A DNA stretch of 64,000 nucleotides from Paenibacillus sp. FSL R7-0345 (GTDB lineage Bacteria; Bacillota; Bacilli; Paenibacillales; Paenibacillaceae): NCBI RefSeq assembly GCF_038595055.1, contig NZ_CP152002.1, positions 3,826,501 through 3,890,500 of the forward strand. The letters run 5' to 3'. This document shows positions 51,297 through 61,891 of this stretch, piece by piece; the first letter of the stretch is position 1; every line of letters begins with the position of its first letter. Under the pieces are notes generated by a model. That model saw only the letters and a list, made by a program, of their open reading frames with translations. It had not been told where the DNA came from and searched no databases. A program made the position numbers and the translations under genes.

Positions 51297-52091
51297 TTAA
51301 ATGGCAACCGGAGCTTTGATCCCCGGATGATAAACATACCCTTCAAATTCAAAGTCCTCAAAGGTGTAATCAAAAATACTGTCCGGCTTTCTGAGGATGT
51401 TCAGCTTAGGCAGCGGATGCGGCTCTCTGGACAGCTGGGTGGCCACCTGCTCCAGATGATTTGTATAAATGTGCACATCGCCTCCGGACCAGATGAAGTC
51501 ACCCACCTCGTAACCCGTCTGCTGGGCGACCATATGGGTAAGCAGGGCATAGCTTGCAATATTAAAAGGCAGGCCGAGGAACGTATCCACCGAGCGCATA
51601 GTCAGCATGCAGCTCAGCTTGCCATCAGCCACATAAAACTGGAATACAAAATGGCATGGCGGCAGCTTCATCTCCTCAATCTCGCCTACATTCCATGCGC
51701 TGACAATATGGCGGCGGGAATCCGGATTGTTTCTGATCGATTCGATGACTGCCGATATCTGGTCGATATGCCGTCCGTCCCTCGCTTCCCAGGTACGCCA
51801 CTGTGAGCCGTATACCGGCCCCAGCTCTCCGTTCTCATCGGCCCACTCATCCCAGATGGAGACACCGTTCTCTTTGAGGTAGGCAATATTAGTCTCTCCC
51901 TTTAAAAACCATAGGAGCTCATGTACAACGGATTTCAAATGTATGCGCTTGGTCGTAACCAGCGGAAAACCTTCAGACAGATCAAAACGCAGCTGACGCC
52001 CGAAAACAGACAGGGTGCCTGTTCCTGTGCGGTCGCCTTTTGCCGTGCCATGATCCAGTACATCTTGTAGCAAATCCAGATATTTACGCAA
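51297..52091 (-). CDS. thyA: Thymidylate synthase (ThyA)
   Basis: A 264-residue enzyme methylating dUMP to dTMP while oxidising methylene-tetrahydrofolate. The catalytic Cys is in [15 protein letters not shown], and [20 protein letters not shown] and [12 protein letters not shown] are family sequences. The dUMP arginine loop is present near residue 166 ([10 protein letters not shown] at the start). It lies immediately upstream of dfrA in the normal order. Full length. Confidence 0.97.
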   Translation of the reverse strand: MRKYLDLLQDVLDHGTAKGDRTGTGTLSVFGRQLRFDLSEGFPLVTTKRIHLKSVVHELLWFLKGETNIAYLKENGVSIWDEWADENGELGPVYGSQWRTWEARDGRHIDQISAVIESIRNNPDSRRHIVSAWNVGEIEEMKLPPCHFVFQFYVADGKLSCMLTMRSVDTFLGLPFNIASYALLTHMVAQQTGYEVGDFIWSGGDVHIYTNHLEQVATQLSREPHPLPKLNILRKPDSIFDYTFEDFEFEGYVYHPGIKAPVAI

Positions 52092-52302
52092 AGGTTAAAA
52101 CACCTCTCCCTTTTTTTCTTATCCCAGTTTACCATGACCTGACTACGCTTGTAACTTCCAAAAGTGCAGAAAAAATAATTTCCTGTCGTTCGCCCGCCCT
52201 ACTCCGCACAGTGATTTCCTTAGCACGAAAATAGTGGGAGGACCGGGCTATATACCTGCTTACCGGTTCACTCCGTGGGCCTGGCTCCATCCGGTTCCGC
52301 TG

Positions 52303-53277
52303 CTATTCCCAGATTCTAAGCTCTACAGTGTCAGCATCGGCTGTAAGCCTGGCATAGCCTCCCACGGGAAAGGTAATCAGCGGCGAAGTATGGCCGAAGT
52401 TGACATCAGCGGCGACCGGCAGGTGCTGCAGCTCCTTTTTGCTCATGATGATTGTTTTCAGTATATCCCTGGTAATCCCTGATGCCCGCTGAAATCTGCC
52501 GATTACAAGCCCCCTGACCTGCTCAAAGTCCGGCTGATGTATCAGCGACTGGAGATCACGGTCAAAGGTTTCCGGCCCCGATTCAAAATCATCCTCAATA
52601 AACAAAATGGCATCCTTCAGGCTTGGCATATACTCCGTACCCTGCAACAGGTTAAGTGTGCACAGATTACCGCCGATAATTGTACCTTCTGCTGATCCGA
52701 AATTTATCGCATAAGGCCCTTCATTTGCTTCAAAGCTCCGGTTTTCCTGGTCAAGGAACCACGCATCATCACTCCACTGTGCCGAGGGCTGCACCAGGAT
52801 GGGTCCCTCCTCCATCATCATTTGGAGAAAATGCTGGACTGTATAATCATTCCCGTGCCGCATGGCCAAGGTAGAGAAATGAGGGCCTGAGTATGTAATC
52901 AGTCCGGTCTTCCGGTAAATCGCACCGCCGAGGGCTGTTATATCAGAGTACCCGCAAAGCCGTTTGGGGTTGTCTGCAATCAGCCTGTAATCGAGCTCCC
53001 GCAGCAGCTGGTTGCAGTTGTGGCCTCCCAGTGTGGTCAGAATCCCTTTAACCGCAGGATCGCCGAAAGCCTCATGAATATCCTCCACTCTGGAACGCAC
53101 AGAAGACGAGGAGAACTGATCCATATCATAAGCATGTGCTGCAAAAGAAACCTTGAAGCCGCGGCTCTCCAGCAGCCTTGTAGAAGCCTCTATCTGTTCC
53201 GGAGCGATAATGCCTAGACTGTTTGACGGAGAGATGATACGGATTTCGTCGCCTGCCTGTAGTTTAGGTGCCTTCAT
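52303..53277 (-). CDS. LD-carboxypeptidase (S66 family, MccF-like)
   Basis: A 324-residue serine peptidase-fold protein related to LdcA and MccF. The nucleophile Ser is in LCGYSDITALGG, the Glu in FIEDDFESGPETFDRD and the His in ADVNFGHTSPLITFPVGG. LdcA cleaves the terminal D-Ala of peptidoglycan tetrapeptides, whereas MccF relatives cleave antibiotic peptide-nucleotides; the sequence alone does not decide. No signal peptide. It stands alone, divergent or unlinked from thyA. Confidence 0.88.
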   Translation of the reverse strand: MKAPKLQAGDEIRIISPSNSLGIIAPEQIEASTRLLESRGFKVSFAAHAYDMDQFSSSSVRSRVEDIHEAFGDPAVKGILTTLGGHNCNQLLRELDYRLIADNPKRLCGYSDITALGGAIYRKTGLITYSGPHFSTLAMRHGNDYTVQHFLQMMMEEGPILVQPSAQWSDDAWFLDQENRSFEANEGPYAINFGSAEGTIIGGNLCTLNLLQGTEYMPSLKDAILFIEDDFESGPETFDRDLQSLIHQPDFEQVRGLVIGRFQRASGITRDILKTIIMSKKELQHLPVAADVNFGHTSPLITFPVGGYARLTADADTVELRIWE

Positions 53278-53309
53278 TGGTATGAACCCTCCCTTTTATC
53301 CGTTATGCC

Positions 53310-53357
53310 AAAAAAAAAGGACCCCCTCCGCCATTACCCTGACATTGGGAGTCCCTT
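53310..53357 (-). terminator. Terminator of the pdh operon
   Basis: On the minus strand AAGGGACTCCC pairs with a GGGGGTCCTT-like arm and is followed by TTTTTTTTT. It lies 37 bases after the lpdA stop. Confidence 0.75.
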
Positions 53358-53393
53358 CTATGATGATTCTGCCTCACAGCAGACGGTAATGTA

Positions 53394-54806
53394 TTATTTC
53401 ACTACGTGAATCGGATGACCTTCTACCAGTTCAGCCGCTTCCATGACGATTTCGCCAAGGGTTGGATGTGCGTGGATAGTCAGTGCGATATCTTCGAGCG
53501 TTGCGCCCATTTCGATCGCCAGACCCAGCTCGGCAATCAGGTTGGAAGCTTCCAGACCAACGATTTGCGCGCCCAGTACGAGGTTGTTCTCGCTGTTAGC
53601 CACAATCTTGATGAAGCCTTCCGGAGCGTTCAGGGATACTGCACGGCCGTTGCCTGCGAACGGGAACTTGCCGGCTTTTACCTTATAGCCTTTGTCTTTA
53701 GCTTCTTTCTCGGTCAAGCCTACGCTGGAGCATTCAGGATCTGTGAACACAACCGCAGGAATGACTTTGTAGTCTACTACGGATTTGTGGCCGGAGATCG
53801 CTTCAGCAGCAATCTTGCCTTCGTAGGAGGCTTTGTGTGCCAGAGCCAGACCAGGAACAATATCACCAATAGCGTAGATATTAGGGATGTTGGTGCGGCC
53901 CTGGTGGTCAACTTTGATCAGGCCGCGTTCGTCCAGCTCAACGCCGATCAGATCAAGACCCAGCTCACCGTCAGTGTTCGGACGGCGGCCTACAGTTACC
54001 AGCAGGTAATCTGCAGTGATTTCTTTGGTTTCGCCGCCTACAGAGTACTTCACGGTTACTTCCTTGTCATTCTGAACAGCACTTTCCGCTTTGGCATTGG
54101 TTACGATTTCGATGCCTGTCTTCGCCATGTTCTTGGCAACCAGACGGGTCATATCCTTATCGAAGCCTGGCAGAACAGTATCCAGACCCTCAATGATCGT
54201 TACTTTAGTGCCGAATTTGGAGTACATCTGACCAAGCTCAGCGCCGATGTAGCCGCCGCCGATTACGATCATGCTCTTCGGAATCTCTGGCAGATCCAGA
54301 GCTTCTGTCGAGGACAGGATGCGTCCGCCGAACGGGAATGGCTTCAGTTCAATCGGACGGGAACCAGTTGCGATGATGCAGTTATTGAACTTGTAACGCG
54401 GGGATTCATGGTCATTGAACAAACGGGCTTCGTTTGTGCTGATGAACATTGCTTCACCGCTGAATACTTCAATTTTATTGCCCTTCATCAGGCTGGTTAC
54501 GCCGGTAGTCATTCTCTTAACTACGCCGTTTTTGAATTCCTGGGTTTTGGCCCAGTCAACTTTTACGTTCTCGGCAGTAACACCGAAAACTTCGCCGTGC
54601 TGTGCAGCTTCAAAGCTGTGAGCTGCAGAGATCAGCGCTTTGGATGGAATACATCCGCGGTTCAGGCAGACACCGCCGAGTTCCGATTTATCTACGATAA
54701 GGACTTTCTGGCCGAGCTGGGCGGCACGAATTGCCGCCACATACCCGCCGGGACCTGCACCAATAACCAATGTGTCGATTTCGATTGAAGCGTCTCCGAC
54801 TACCAT
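53394..54806 (-). CDS. pdhD: Dihydrolipoamide dehydrogenase (E3)
   Basis: A 470-residue flavoprotein that reoxidises the lipoyl arms of pyruvate dehydrogenase. FAD loop GAGPGGYVAAIRAAQLG, redox disulfide GGVCLNRGCIPSKAL, NAD loop MIVIGGGYIGAELG and the C-terminal His-Glu pair IHAHPTLGEIVMEAAE are all intact. It is the last gene of pdhABCD, 3 bases after pdhC, followed by a terminator. Complete length. Confidence 0.97.
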   Translation of the reverse strand: MVVGDASIEIDTLVIGAGPGGYVAAIRAAQLGQKVLIVDKSELGGVCLNRGCIPSKALISAAHSFEAAQHGEVFGVTAENVKVDWAKTQEFKNGVVKRMTTGVTSLMKGNKIEVFSGEAMFISTNEARLFNDHESPRYKFNNCIIATGSRPIELKPFPFGGRILSSTEALDLPEIPKSMIVIGGGYIGAELGQMYSKFGTKVTIIEGLDTVLPGFDKDMTRLVAKNMAKTGIEIVTNAKAESAVQNDKEVTVKYSVGGETKEITADYLLVTVGRRPNTDGELGLDLIGVELDERGLIKVDHQGRTNIPNIYAIGDIVPGLALAHKASYEGKIAAEAISGHKSVVDYKVIPAVVFTDPECSSVGLTEKEAKDKGYKVKAGKFPFAGNGRAVSLNAPEGFIKIVANSENNLVLGAQIVGLEASNLIAELGLAIEMGATLEDIALTIHAHPTLGEIVMEAAELVEGHPIHVVK

Positions 54807-54809
54807 TTA

Positions 54810-56459
54810 TTACACCTCCATAACTAACATATCAGGATTTGCAAGCAGGGTCTTAATGTAATTCATGAAGTTCTGTGCAGTTGCACCGTCAATGATGCGG
54901 TGGTCAAAGCTCAGGGACAGGGCCATAACAGGAGCTGCTACGATTTCGCCGTTCTTCACTACCGGCTTCTCCGTGATGCGTCCGGTACCCAGAATCGCAA
55001 CTTCAGGGAAGTTGATAATCGGAGTAAAGAACATACCGCCGGCAGAGCCGATGTTGGAGATGGAGATCGTGCTGCCCTTCATTTCGTTTGCACTCAGCTT
55101 GCCGTCGCGTCCGCGCACAGCCAGATCTGTAATTGCACTTGCAATCATCCAGATGCTCTTACGGTCAGCATCCTTGATTACCGGAACGATCAGACCGTTG
55201 TCTGTATCTGTTGCGATACCGATGTTGTAGTATTTCTTGTAGACAATTTCATTGGTCGACTCGTCGATCATTGCGTTAAGCGTAGGGAACTGACGGGAAG
55301 CCGCAACCAGTGCTTTTACGATGAACGGAAGATAAGTTACCTTCACGCCCTTCTTCTCGGCAACAGGCTTCATGCGGGCACGGAAAGCTACAAGCTCGGT
55401 AACATCCACTTCGTCCATGATGGTAACATGCGGCGCTGTGTAAGCCGATTTAACCATAGCGTTGGAGATCGCTTTACGGATACCTTTAAATGGTACGCGT
55501 TCTTCATCAAGGCTAACATTGCCGGATGCAGCCGGTGCTGCCGCAGGCGCTTTAGCTTCTGCTTTTGCAGCAGCTGCTGCAGGTGCAGACGCCGCTGCTG
55601 GTGCTGCTGCAGCCGGAGCCGCGGAGCCGCCCTTCAGGAAGGCTGCAACATCGTCATGAGTGATCTTGCCGTTTTTGCCGCTGCCGTTCACTTTCGCAAG
55701 ATCAACACCTTGCTCACGTGCTGATTTGCGGACGCTAGGAGTAGCCAGAATGTCACGGTTAGGTGCCGGAGCTGCCTGCGCAGCCGCTGGTGCTGCTGCA
55801 GCTGCCTGTGCTGCCGGAGCTTCAGCGTGGCCGCCTTCCTGCTGTGGAACTTCGCCTTCTGCAGCGATAATAGCCACAACTTCGCCTACACGGCATACCT
55901 GTCCGTCTTTAACACGAACTTCAGTTACAGTACCGTTAACCGGGCAAGGTACTTCAACGACTGCCTTGTCGTTCTGTACTTCCATGATGATATCATCGTC
56001 AGTTACTTTATCGCCGACTTTGATGTGCATCTTAATGATTTCACCTTCATGCAGACCTTCGCCCAGCTCAGGGAAACGGTATTCAAAGTTAACCGCTCCG
56101 CCTGCGGAAGGAGCACTGGTTGCCGGGGAAGAAGTAGTATCTGCTCCGCCTTTAGCTGCGTCTGCTTCCTGGGAAGCCGCTTCTGCCGGATGGCCGCCTT
56201 CCTGCTCAGGAACATCGCCTTCTGCATCAATAATAGCTACAACTTCACCAACGCGGCACACCTGGCCGTCTTTAGTGAATACTTCAAGCACTGTGCCGTT
56301 AACCGGACAAGGAACCTCTACTACCGCCTTGTCATTCTGTACTTCCATTACGATATCGTCATCGGTTACTTTGTCGCCGGCTTTGATGTGCATTTTGATA
56401 ATTTCGCCTTCATGCAAACCTTCGCCCAGCTCAGGGAACCGGTACTCAAATTTTGCCAC
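54810..56459 (-). CDS. pdhC: Pyruvate dehydrogenase E2, dihydrolipoamide acetyltransferase with two lipoyl domains
   Basis: A 549-residue E2 core protein. Two lipoyl domains lie at about residues 2-80 and 120-205, each with the lipoylated Lys in QNDKAVVEV; they are very similar to each other. An Ala/Pro-rich linker leads to the E3/E1 binding domain (ATPSVRKSAREQGVDLA), a second linker and the catalytic domain, ending with DHRIIDGATAQNFMNYI. The usual B. subtilis E2 has one lipoyl domain, so the extra copy looks like an internal duplication. Start codon context is good. Confidence 0.96.
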   Translation of the reverse strand: MAKFEYRFPELGEGLHEGEIIKMHIKAGDKVTDDDIVMEVQNDKAVVEVPCPVNGTVLEVFTKDGQVCRVGEVVAIIDAEGDVPEQEGGHPAEAASQEADAAKGGADTTSSPATSAPSAGGAVNFEYRFPELGEGLHEGEIIKMHIKVGDKVTDDDIIMEVQNDKAVVEVPCPVNGTVTEVRVKDGQVCRVGEVVAIIAAEGEVPQQEGGHAEAPAAQAAAAAPAAAQAAPAPNRDILATPSVRKSAREQGVDLAKVNGSGKNGKITHDDVAAFLKGGSAAPAAAAPAAASAPAAAAAKAEAKAPAAAPAASGNVSLDEERVPFKGIRKAISNAMVKSAYTAPHVTIMDEVDVTELVAFRARMKPVAEKKGVKVTYLPFIVKALVAASRQFPTLNAMIDESTNEIVYKKYYNIGIATDTDNGLIVPVIKDADRKSIWMIASAITDLAVRGRDGKLSANEMKGSTISISNIGSAGGMFFTPIINFPEVAILGTGRITEKPVVKNGEIVAAPVMALSLSFDHRIIDGATAQNFMNYIKTLLANPDMLVMEV

Positions 56460-56571
56460 CTTGATAACCTCCTAAAAGTTTGTTAGTGCTTCGAAAGCAT
56501 AAGCTTAAGTTTAAGATATATTGCAGAAAAGGGTGCCGCCCTTGTAAAAGGACGGCAGGTTCAAACCTATC

Positions 56572-57549
56572 TTAGAATTCCAGAACTTTCTTCACGGCTG
56601 CTACTACGCGTGCCGGTGTAGGAATCCAGCTATCCTCGATTTGCGCGAATGGATAGACGGTATCCGGACCTGCTACACGAAGTACAGGCGCTTCAAGATG
56701 CAGAATCGCTTTTTCGTTGATTTGCGCGATAACTTCAGCAGCAACGCCGGAGCTCTTCTGCGCTTCCTGTACTACAATTGCACGGTTGGTTTTTTTCACG
56801 GAAGCTACAATGGTATCAATATCGATCGGGCTAACGGTCCGCAGATCGATAATTTCAGCCTTGATGCCTTCCTTCTCCAGCTGATCAGCCGCTTTGGTAG
56901 CAGTATGTACCATCAGACCGTAAGAAATGATGGTTACATCAGAACCTTCACGGACAACATTTGCTTTACCCAGTTCAACCGTGTATTCACCTTCAGGTAC
57001 TTCAGCGCGGAACGCATGGTACAGGTTAAGGTGCTCCATGAAGAATACAGGGTCATTATCGCGGATCGATGCGATCATCAGACCTTTTGCATCATAAGGG
57101 TTGGAAGGAATAACAACCTTGATCCCCGGGCTTTGTGCAATCAGACCCTCAAGGGAATCCGTGTGAAGCTCAGCAGCCTTAACGCCGCCGCCAAACGGTG
57201 TACGGAATACGACTGGAGCATTATATTTACCGCCGGAACGGTAACGCAGGCGTGCAGCCTGGATAACGATCTGGTCAAGAGCTTCATAGATGAAGCCGAC
57301 AAACTGGATTTCAGCGATTGGACGGAAGCCTTGTACCCCGAGACCAAACGCCAGACCGCCGATTGCGGACTCGGCAAGCGGTGTATCAAATACACGGTCT
57401 TCGCCAAATTCTTTCTGCAGTCCTTCAGTTACGCGGAAAACGCCGCCTACATTACCAACGTCTTCCCCAAAGATCATAACATTAGGGTCGCGATTCAGTT
57501 CAACGCGCAGTGCGTCACGAATTGCTTCTTTCATATTCATTTGTGCCAT
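56572..57549 (-). CDS. pdhB: Pyruvate dehydrogenase E1 beta subunit
   Basis: A 325-residue transketolase-like subunit of the E1 heterotetramer. The family start [41 protein letters not shown] and the C-terminal region [20 protein letters not shown] are present. It follows pdhA by 15 bases, and about 112 bases separate it from pdhC, without an evident terminator. Complete. Confidence 0.96.
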   Translation of the reverse strand: MAQMNMKEAIRDALRVELNRDPNVMIFGEDVGNVGGVFRVTEGLQKEFGEDRVFDTPLAESAIGGLAFGLGVQGFRPIAEIQFVGFIYEALDQIVIQAARLRYRSGGKYNAPVVFRTPFGGGVKAAELHTDSLEGLIAQSPGIKVVIPSNPYDAKGLMIASIRDNDPVFFMEHLNLYHAFRAEVPEGEYTVELGKANVVREGSDVTIISYGLMVHTATKAADQLEKEGIKAEIIDLRTVSPIDIDTIVASVKKTNRAIVVQEAQKSSGVAAEVIAQINEKAILHLEAPVLRVAGPDTVYPFAQIEDSWIPTPARVVAAVKKVLEF

Positions 57550-57564
57550 TGCCTGATATCCCCC

Positions 57565-58662
<1,098 letters not shown>

Positions 58663-58671
58663 TCAGTGGTA

Positions 58672-58787
58672 TCTGTTATAGAATTATTATACACCTGTTT
58701 TATATATTTCGTCAAAGAAATACGCATAAAATTTATGTTCTCATAAATTTTGTATGTATAACAGGAATTTGAATATCCTATAACAGA
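58672..58787 (-). promoter_or_regulatory. Promoter and repeated TATAACAG sites of the pdh operon
   Basis: Minus-strand promoter: TTGACG (58715-58710), 18-base spacer, TATAAT (58691-58686). A 10-bp inverted repeat (AAAATTTATG at 58728-58737, CATAAATTTT at 58742-58751) lies just upstream of the -35. TATAACAG or its complement occurs at 58757-58764 and 58779-58786 (22 bases apart, same orientation) and, inverted, at 58673-58680. These look like operator sites; the regulator is unknown. Confidence 0.6.
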
Positions 58788-58897
58788 TTTGTTTTTTTCA
58801 AGCACGTAAATGATTTTTCACACATTTGCTGCTTGGGTAATTTTAACGTAACCGCATGTGTAATGCAAAATTCGACAAGAAAGGCGACGATTCAGTC

Positions 58898-59629
58898 ATG
58901 AGCGAACCTGTTTTTCTGAAACGTACAATCGTTAAGCAAACCCTTTGGAGTGAACAGCTGCAGGAGGAACGAAAGCTCCGCATTTATCTTCCCCCGGGCT
59001 ACAATGAAGTACTCAGCTATCCGGTAATTTATTGCCAGGACGGTGAAGAATTTTTCAATTTCGGCCGGATCGCCACCCTCGCCGGACAGCTCATTATAGA
59101 AGAAGACATCGAACCGTTCATTATTGTAGGCGTCGAGGTGAACGTGGCCGTCCGGACGCAGGAGTATGCCCCCTTCGGCAGCCGGTTCAAGCAGTACCTT
59201 GCCTGCTTCGCCGAAGAAATTATTCCCTTCATTGAACATAATTATCCGGTCCGCCGCACTGCAGATCAGCGGATTATCGCCGGAGATTCGCTGGGCGGCA
59301 GTGTCTCCCTGCATCTCGCACTGGCCTACCCCGGATTGTTCAGCCGCGTGTTGAGCCTGTCCGGCGCTTATTATCCGGAATCCCGTGACCTGATTGCCCG
59401 GGAGGAGGATCTGTCCTGGCTTAACATCAATATGGTAGTGGGCCTGCAGGAAAATCATTATCAGACTGACACCGGCGTATACGACTTCGTCCAGATGAAC
59501 CGCGATACGAAGGCACTGCTTGAAGCACGCGGTGCTACCGTCTCCTACCGTGAGAAGGACGGCAAGCATCTTTGGGGATTTTGGCAAAAAGAGCTCCCAG
59601 AATCATTACTCTATTTTTTAACCCCATGA
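58898..59629 (+). CDS. Esterase D/enterochelin-esterase-like alpha/beta hydrolase
   Basis: A 243-residue alpha/beta hydrolase of the putative-esterase (PF00756-like) type. The nucleophile elbow is IAGDSLGGSVSLHLA, and the active-site His is probably in DGKHLWGFWQ near the C-terminus. No signal peptide. The ATG at 58898 follows GAAAGG; an in-frame start at 58856 would add 14 residues. Substrate unknown; in other bacteria such enzymes hydrolyse siderophores or short-chain esters. A terminator follows. Confidence 0.85.
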   Translation: MSEPVFLKRTIVKQTLWSEQLQEERKLRIYLPPGYNEVLSYPVIYCQDGEEFFNFGRIATLAGQLIIEEDIEPFIIVGVEVNVAVRTQEYAPFGSRFKQYLACFAEEIIPFIEHNYPVRRTADQRIIAGDSLGGSVSLHLALAYPGLFSRVLSLSGAYYPESRDLIAREEDLSWLNINMVVGLQENHYQTDTGVYDFVQMNRDTKALLEARGATVSYREKDGKHLWGFWQKELPESLLYFLTP

Positions 59630-59706
59630 AACAGCTTAAAATGACGAAACAGTGAACGAATTGCTGACTTATGTATAAATGGTGTTTGTTTGCGCTTCCA
59701 TCCTAA

Positions 59707-59737
59707 GACGGGCACACGGTGCCCGTCCTCTTTTTTT
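59707..59737 (+). terminator. Terminator after the esterase gene
   Basis: A 9-bp perfect stem (GACGGGCAC at 59707-59715, GTGCCCGTC at 59719-59727), then a run of seven T. Confidence 0.9.
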
Positions 59738-59782
59738 AAGGACGGTTACCGGTCGGGCTAAATATGCTCATACGTACTAATG

Positions 59783-60271
59783 CTACTCTACAGACTGCTG
59801 CAGCTTCTCTTGGACAATCCTGTCCAGCAGCACATCACAGCCCGCATCCATAAGATCATAGACCTGCTCGAAATTGCCGGTAAAATAAGGATCAGGCACC
59901 TCGCGCAGCTCCTCGTCCGGAAGCAGGTCCATAAAGAACAGCAGCTCCGCCTTATCCCCTCCGGGAAGCTTGCGGACATTTACCCCGTTCGAGTTATCCA
60001 TGCAGACGATATACTGAAAGCTGTCAAAATCACTGCTGTCCACTAGACGGGCAGTCATATCTGCATAACTGATCCCATACTGATCTAGAATACGCCGTGT
60101 CCCCTCATGGGGTACCTTACCGATATGCCAGTCACCTGTTCCCGCTGAATCCACCTTTACGGACTCCTGCAGGCCGCGCTGCGCTATTTTGCTGCGGAGA
60201 ACCGCTTCTGCCATTGGCGAACGGCATATATTGCCCAGACATACGAATAATACGTTTACGATTTCTCTCAC
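59783..60271 (-). CDS. Low-molecular-weight protein tyrosine phosphatase
   Basis: A 162-residue phosphatase with the P-loop VLFVCLGNICRSPMAEA (Cys and Arg of CX5R) at the N-terminus and the general acid Asp in EVPDPYFTGNFEQVYDL near residue 130. This is the LMW-PTP layout; in bacilli it acts on tyrosine kinases of the cell envelope or stress response (YfkJ/YwlE relatives), but the sequence does not decide the target. It stands between convergent esterase and divergent thiN genes. Confidence 0.93.
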   Translation of the reverse strand: MREIVNVLFVCLGNICRSPMAEAVLRSKIAQRGLQESVKVDSAGTGDWHIGKVPHEGTRRILDQYGISYADMTARLVDSSDFDSFQYIVCMDNSNGVNVRKLPGGDKAELLFFMDLLPDEELREVPDPYFTGNFEQVYDLMDAGCDVLLDRIVQEKLQQSVE

Positions 60272-60442
60272 CTCCCGGCAGACCTTTATTCTGTGCTCAC
60301 AGCCGCGGTATTCCTTCTATATAGAAGAAATCCGCTACATCCATTTTAGCGTTACCGGCTGTAATTGTACAACTTTTGGCATCTGCATTATACTTTGGGG
60401 AGGATGACAAGCTATAAACATCAATAGAGGAGGGAGATTCAT

Positions 60443-61084
60443 TTGCCATCCAAACGCGTTGTTATCTTTGCCGGAGGTGTGCTGTCTGAGGACTTTTTGC
60501 ACCATATAGATGAAGATGATTTTATTATCGGAGCGGACAGCGGCGCATTATTCCTGGTCAGCCACGGTATTACACCGGATATTGCCGTCGGAGATTTCGA
60601 TTCTGTCAGCCCCGAAGCGCTGGAACAGATTAAAGCAGGCAGCAAGGAGACAATCACCTGCGATCCTGTTGATAAAGACCTGACAGACAGTGAGCTGGCG
60701 CTTGATCTGGCCCTGAATATCCAGCCTGAATCCATCCTTATGATGGGAGTAACAGGTACGAGAATGGATCATACGCTGGCCAGCATCCAGATGATGACCA
60801 GAGCGCTGCATCGCCAGGTGAGCTGTTCCATAATGGATTGTCATAACTTTATCACGCTTACCGGATCTCAGTCGCTGGTTCATGAACAAGGCTTTACCTA
60901 TGTCTCCCTGCTTCCGCTGACTCCTGAGGTTACGGGTATCACACTGCAAGGCTTCCAGTATCCGCTGGATAATGCAACGCTTAAGCTGGGCCAGTCCCTG
61001 GCCGTCAGCAACCGCTTGCTGGACAAAACGGGTGTGGTTACCATTGAGAGCGGCCTGCTGCTCATTATTCAGAGCAAGGATTAA
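60443..61084 (+). CDS. thiN: Thiamine pyrophosphokinase
   Basis: A 213-residue enzyme transferring pyrophosphate from ATP to thiamine. The N-terminal catalytic domain shows VIFAGGVLSEDF, IGADSGALFLVSHGITPDIAVGDFDSV (quoted only to place residues 28-54; key residues are GADSGA and GDFDSV) and DKDLTDSELALD. The C-terminal beta-sandwich completes the fold. TTG start behind GGAGG. Usually adjacent to rpe/rsgA in relatives, but here it is alone with a terminator after it. Confidence 0.93.
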   Translation: MPSKRVVIFAGGVLSEDFLHHIDEDDFIIGADSGALFLVSHGITPDIAVGDFDSVSPEALEQIKAGSKETITCDPVDKDLTDSELALDLALNIQPESILMMGVTGTRMDHTLASIQMMTRALHRQVSCSIMDCHNFITLTGSQSLVHEQGFTYVSLLPLTPEVTGITLQGFQYPLDNATLKLGQSLAVSNRLLDKTGVVTIESGLLLIIQSKD

Positions 61085-61126
61085 TACATATCCGGAGACA
61101 TCGTTGTAACCTTTGTTTCAAAAACG

Positions 61127-61172
61127 AAAAACCGGGAATCTCCTTTATCCATAAGGGATTCTCGGTTTTTTT
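61127..61172 (+). terminator. Terminator after thiN
   Basis: A long stem (AAAAACCGGGAATC region paired with GGATTCTCGGTTTTT) ending in a T-run. Confidence 0.88.
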
Positions 61173-61360
61173 ATGCTTCTTCCGTCTTTAATTATTAATT
61201 TTTTGTAACTTTTAATGTTTTTTTAATATAACGCTTCCAATGCAGGCCAGGCTTGAATTCAAGACAGTTCTGGAAAAATATAGGCCGCCTATAAACTGCT
61301 ATACTACGAAACAGAGAACGAAACATACAAGAAAGATATAAACCTGGGAGGTATTACAAT

Positions 61361-61867
61361 TTGAAAAAACATCAATGGTTTAAACAAGCAGTTGTCGTGG
61401 GAATGTGCACTACAATCGGTCTGAGTACTCTGATGGCTACAGGAGCCGGCACAGCACCCGTTGCTGCTGCATCGGCGACAGCCTCTACCGGACAAAGCAT
61501 TATTAATTTGGGCAAAAAATACTTAGGCACACGTTATCAGTTCGGCGCATCTACGTCGACTACCAAATATTTTGACTGCTCTTCCTTCACTAAATATATC
61601 TTTGCAAAATACGGCGTAGACCTGCCGCGTACCTCTGTAGCCCAATCCAAGGTCGGAAAAGCGGTATCCAAAGCGGATCTGCGGGTCGGTGATCTGGTCT
61701 TCTTCTCCAGCGGCAGCCGGGCTAACGGCAAAAATGTTACACACGTAGCGGTATACGCCGGTGACGGCAAGATTCTGCACACCTATGGTTCACCGGGTGT
61801 AACAGTATCCAACCTGAATTCAGGCAACTGGAAAAAAACCTACCTGAAAGCACGCCGCGTGCTGTAG
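61361..61867 (+). CDS. Secreted NlpC/P60 endopeptidase
   Basis: A 168-residue exported peptidoglycan hydrolase (C40 family, gamma-D-Glu-diamino acid endopeptidase). A signal peptide (residues 1-36, VVVGMCTTIGLSTLMATGAG) is followed directly by the catalytic domain with Cys in YFDCSSFTKYIF, His in THVAVYAGDG and the third polar residue His in ILHTYG. No SH3 or LysM module, so it is a minimal single-domain enzyme. TTG start with GGGAGG upstream. Confidence 0.92.
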   Translation: MKKHQWFKQAVVVGMCTTIGLSTLMATGAGTAPVAAASATASTGQSIINLGKKYLGTRYQFGASTSTTKYFDCSSFTKYIFAKYGVDLPRTSVAQSKVGKAVSKADLRVGDLVFFSSGSRANGKNVTHVAVYAGDGKILHTYGSPGVTVSNLNSGNWKKTYLKARRVL

Positions 61868-61891
61868 CAGGTAAAGAATTCTCACCTGAGC

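Noticed and set aside
53406-54788. 460-codon open frame on the plus strand opposite pdhD
   Set aside because: It is antisense to a gene with complete catalytic motifs; long antisense frames are common in codon-biased genes. The same applies to frames opposite gltD, pdhC and pdhB.
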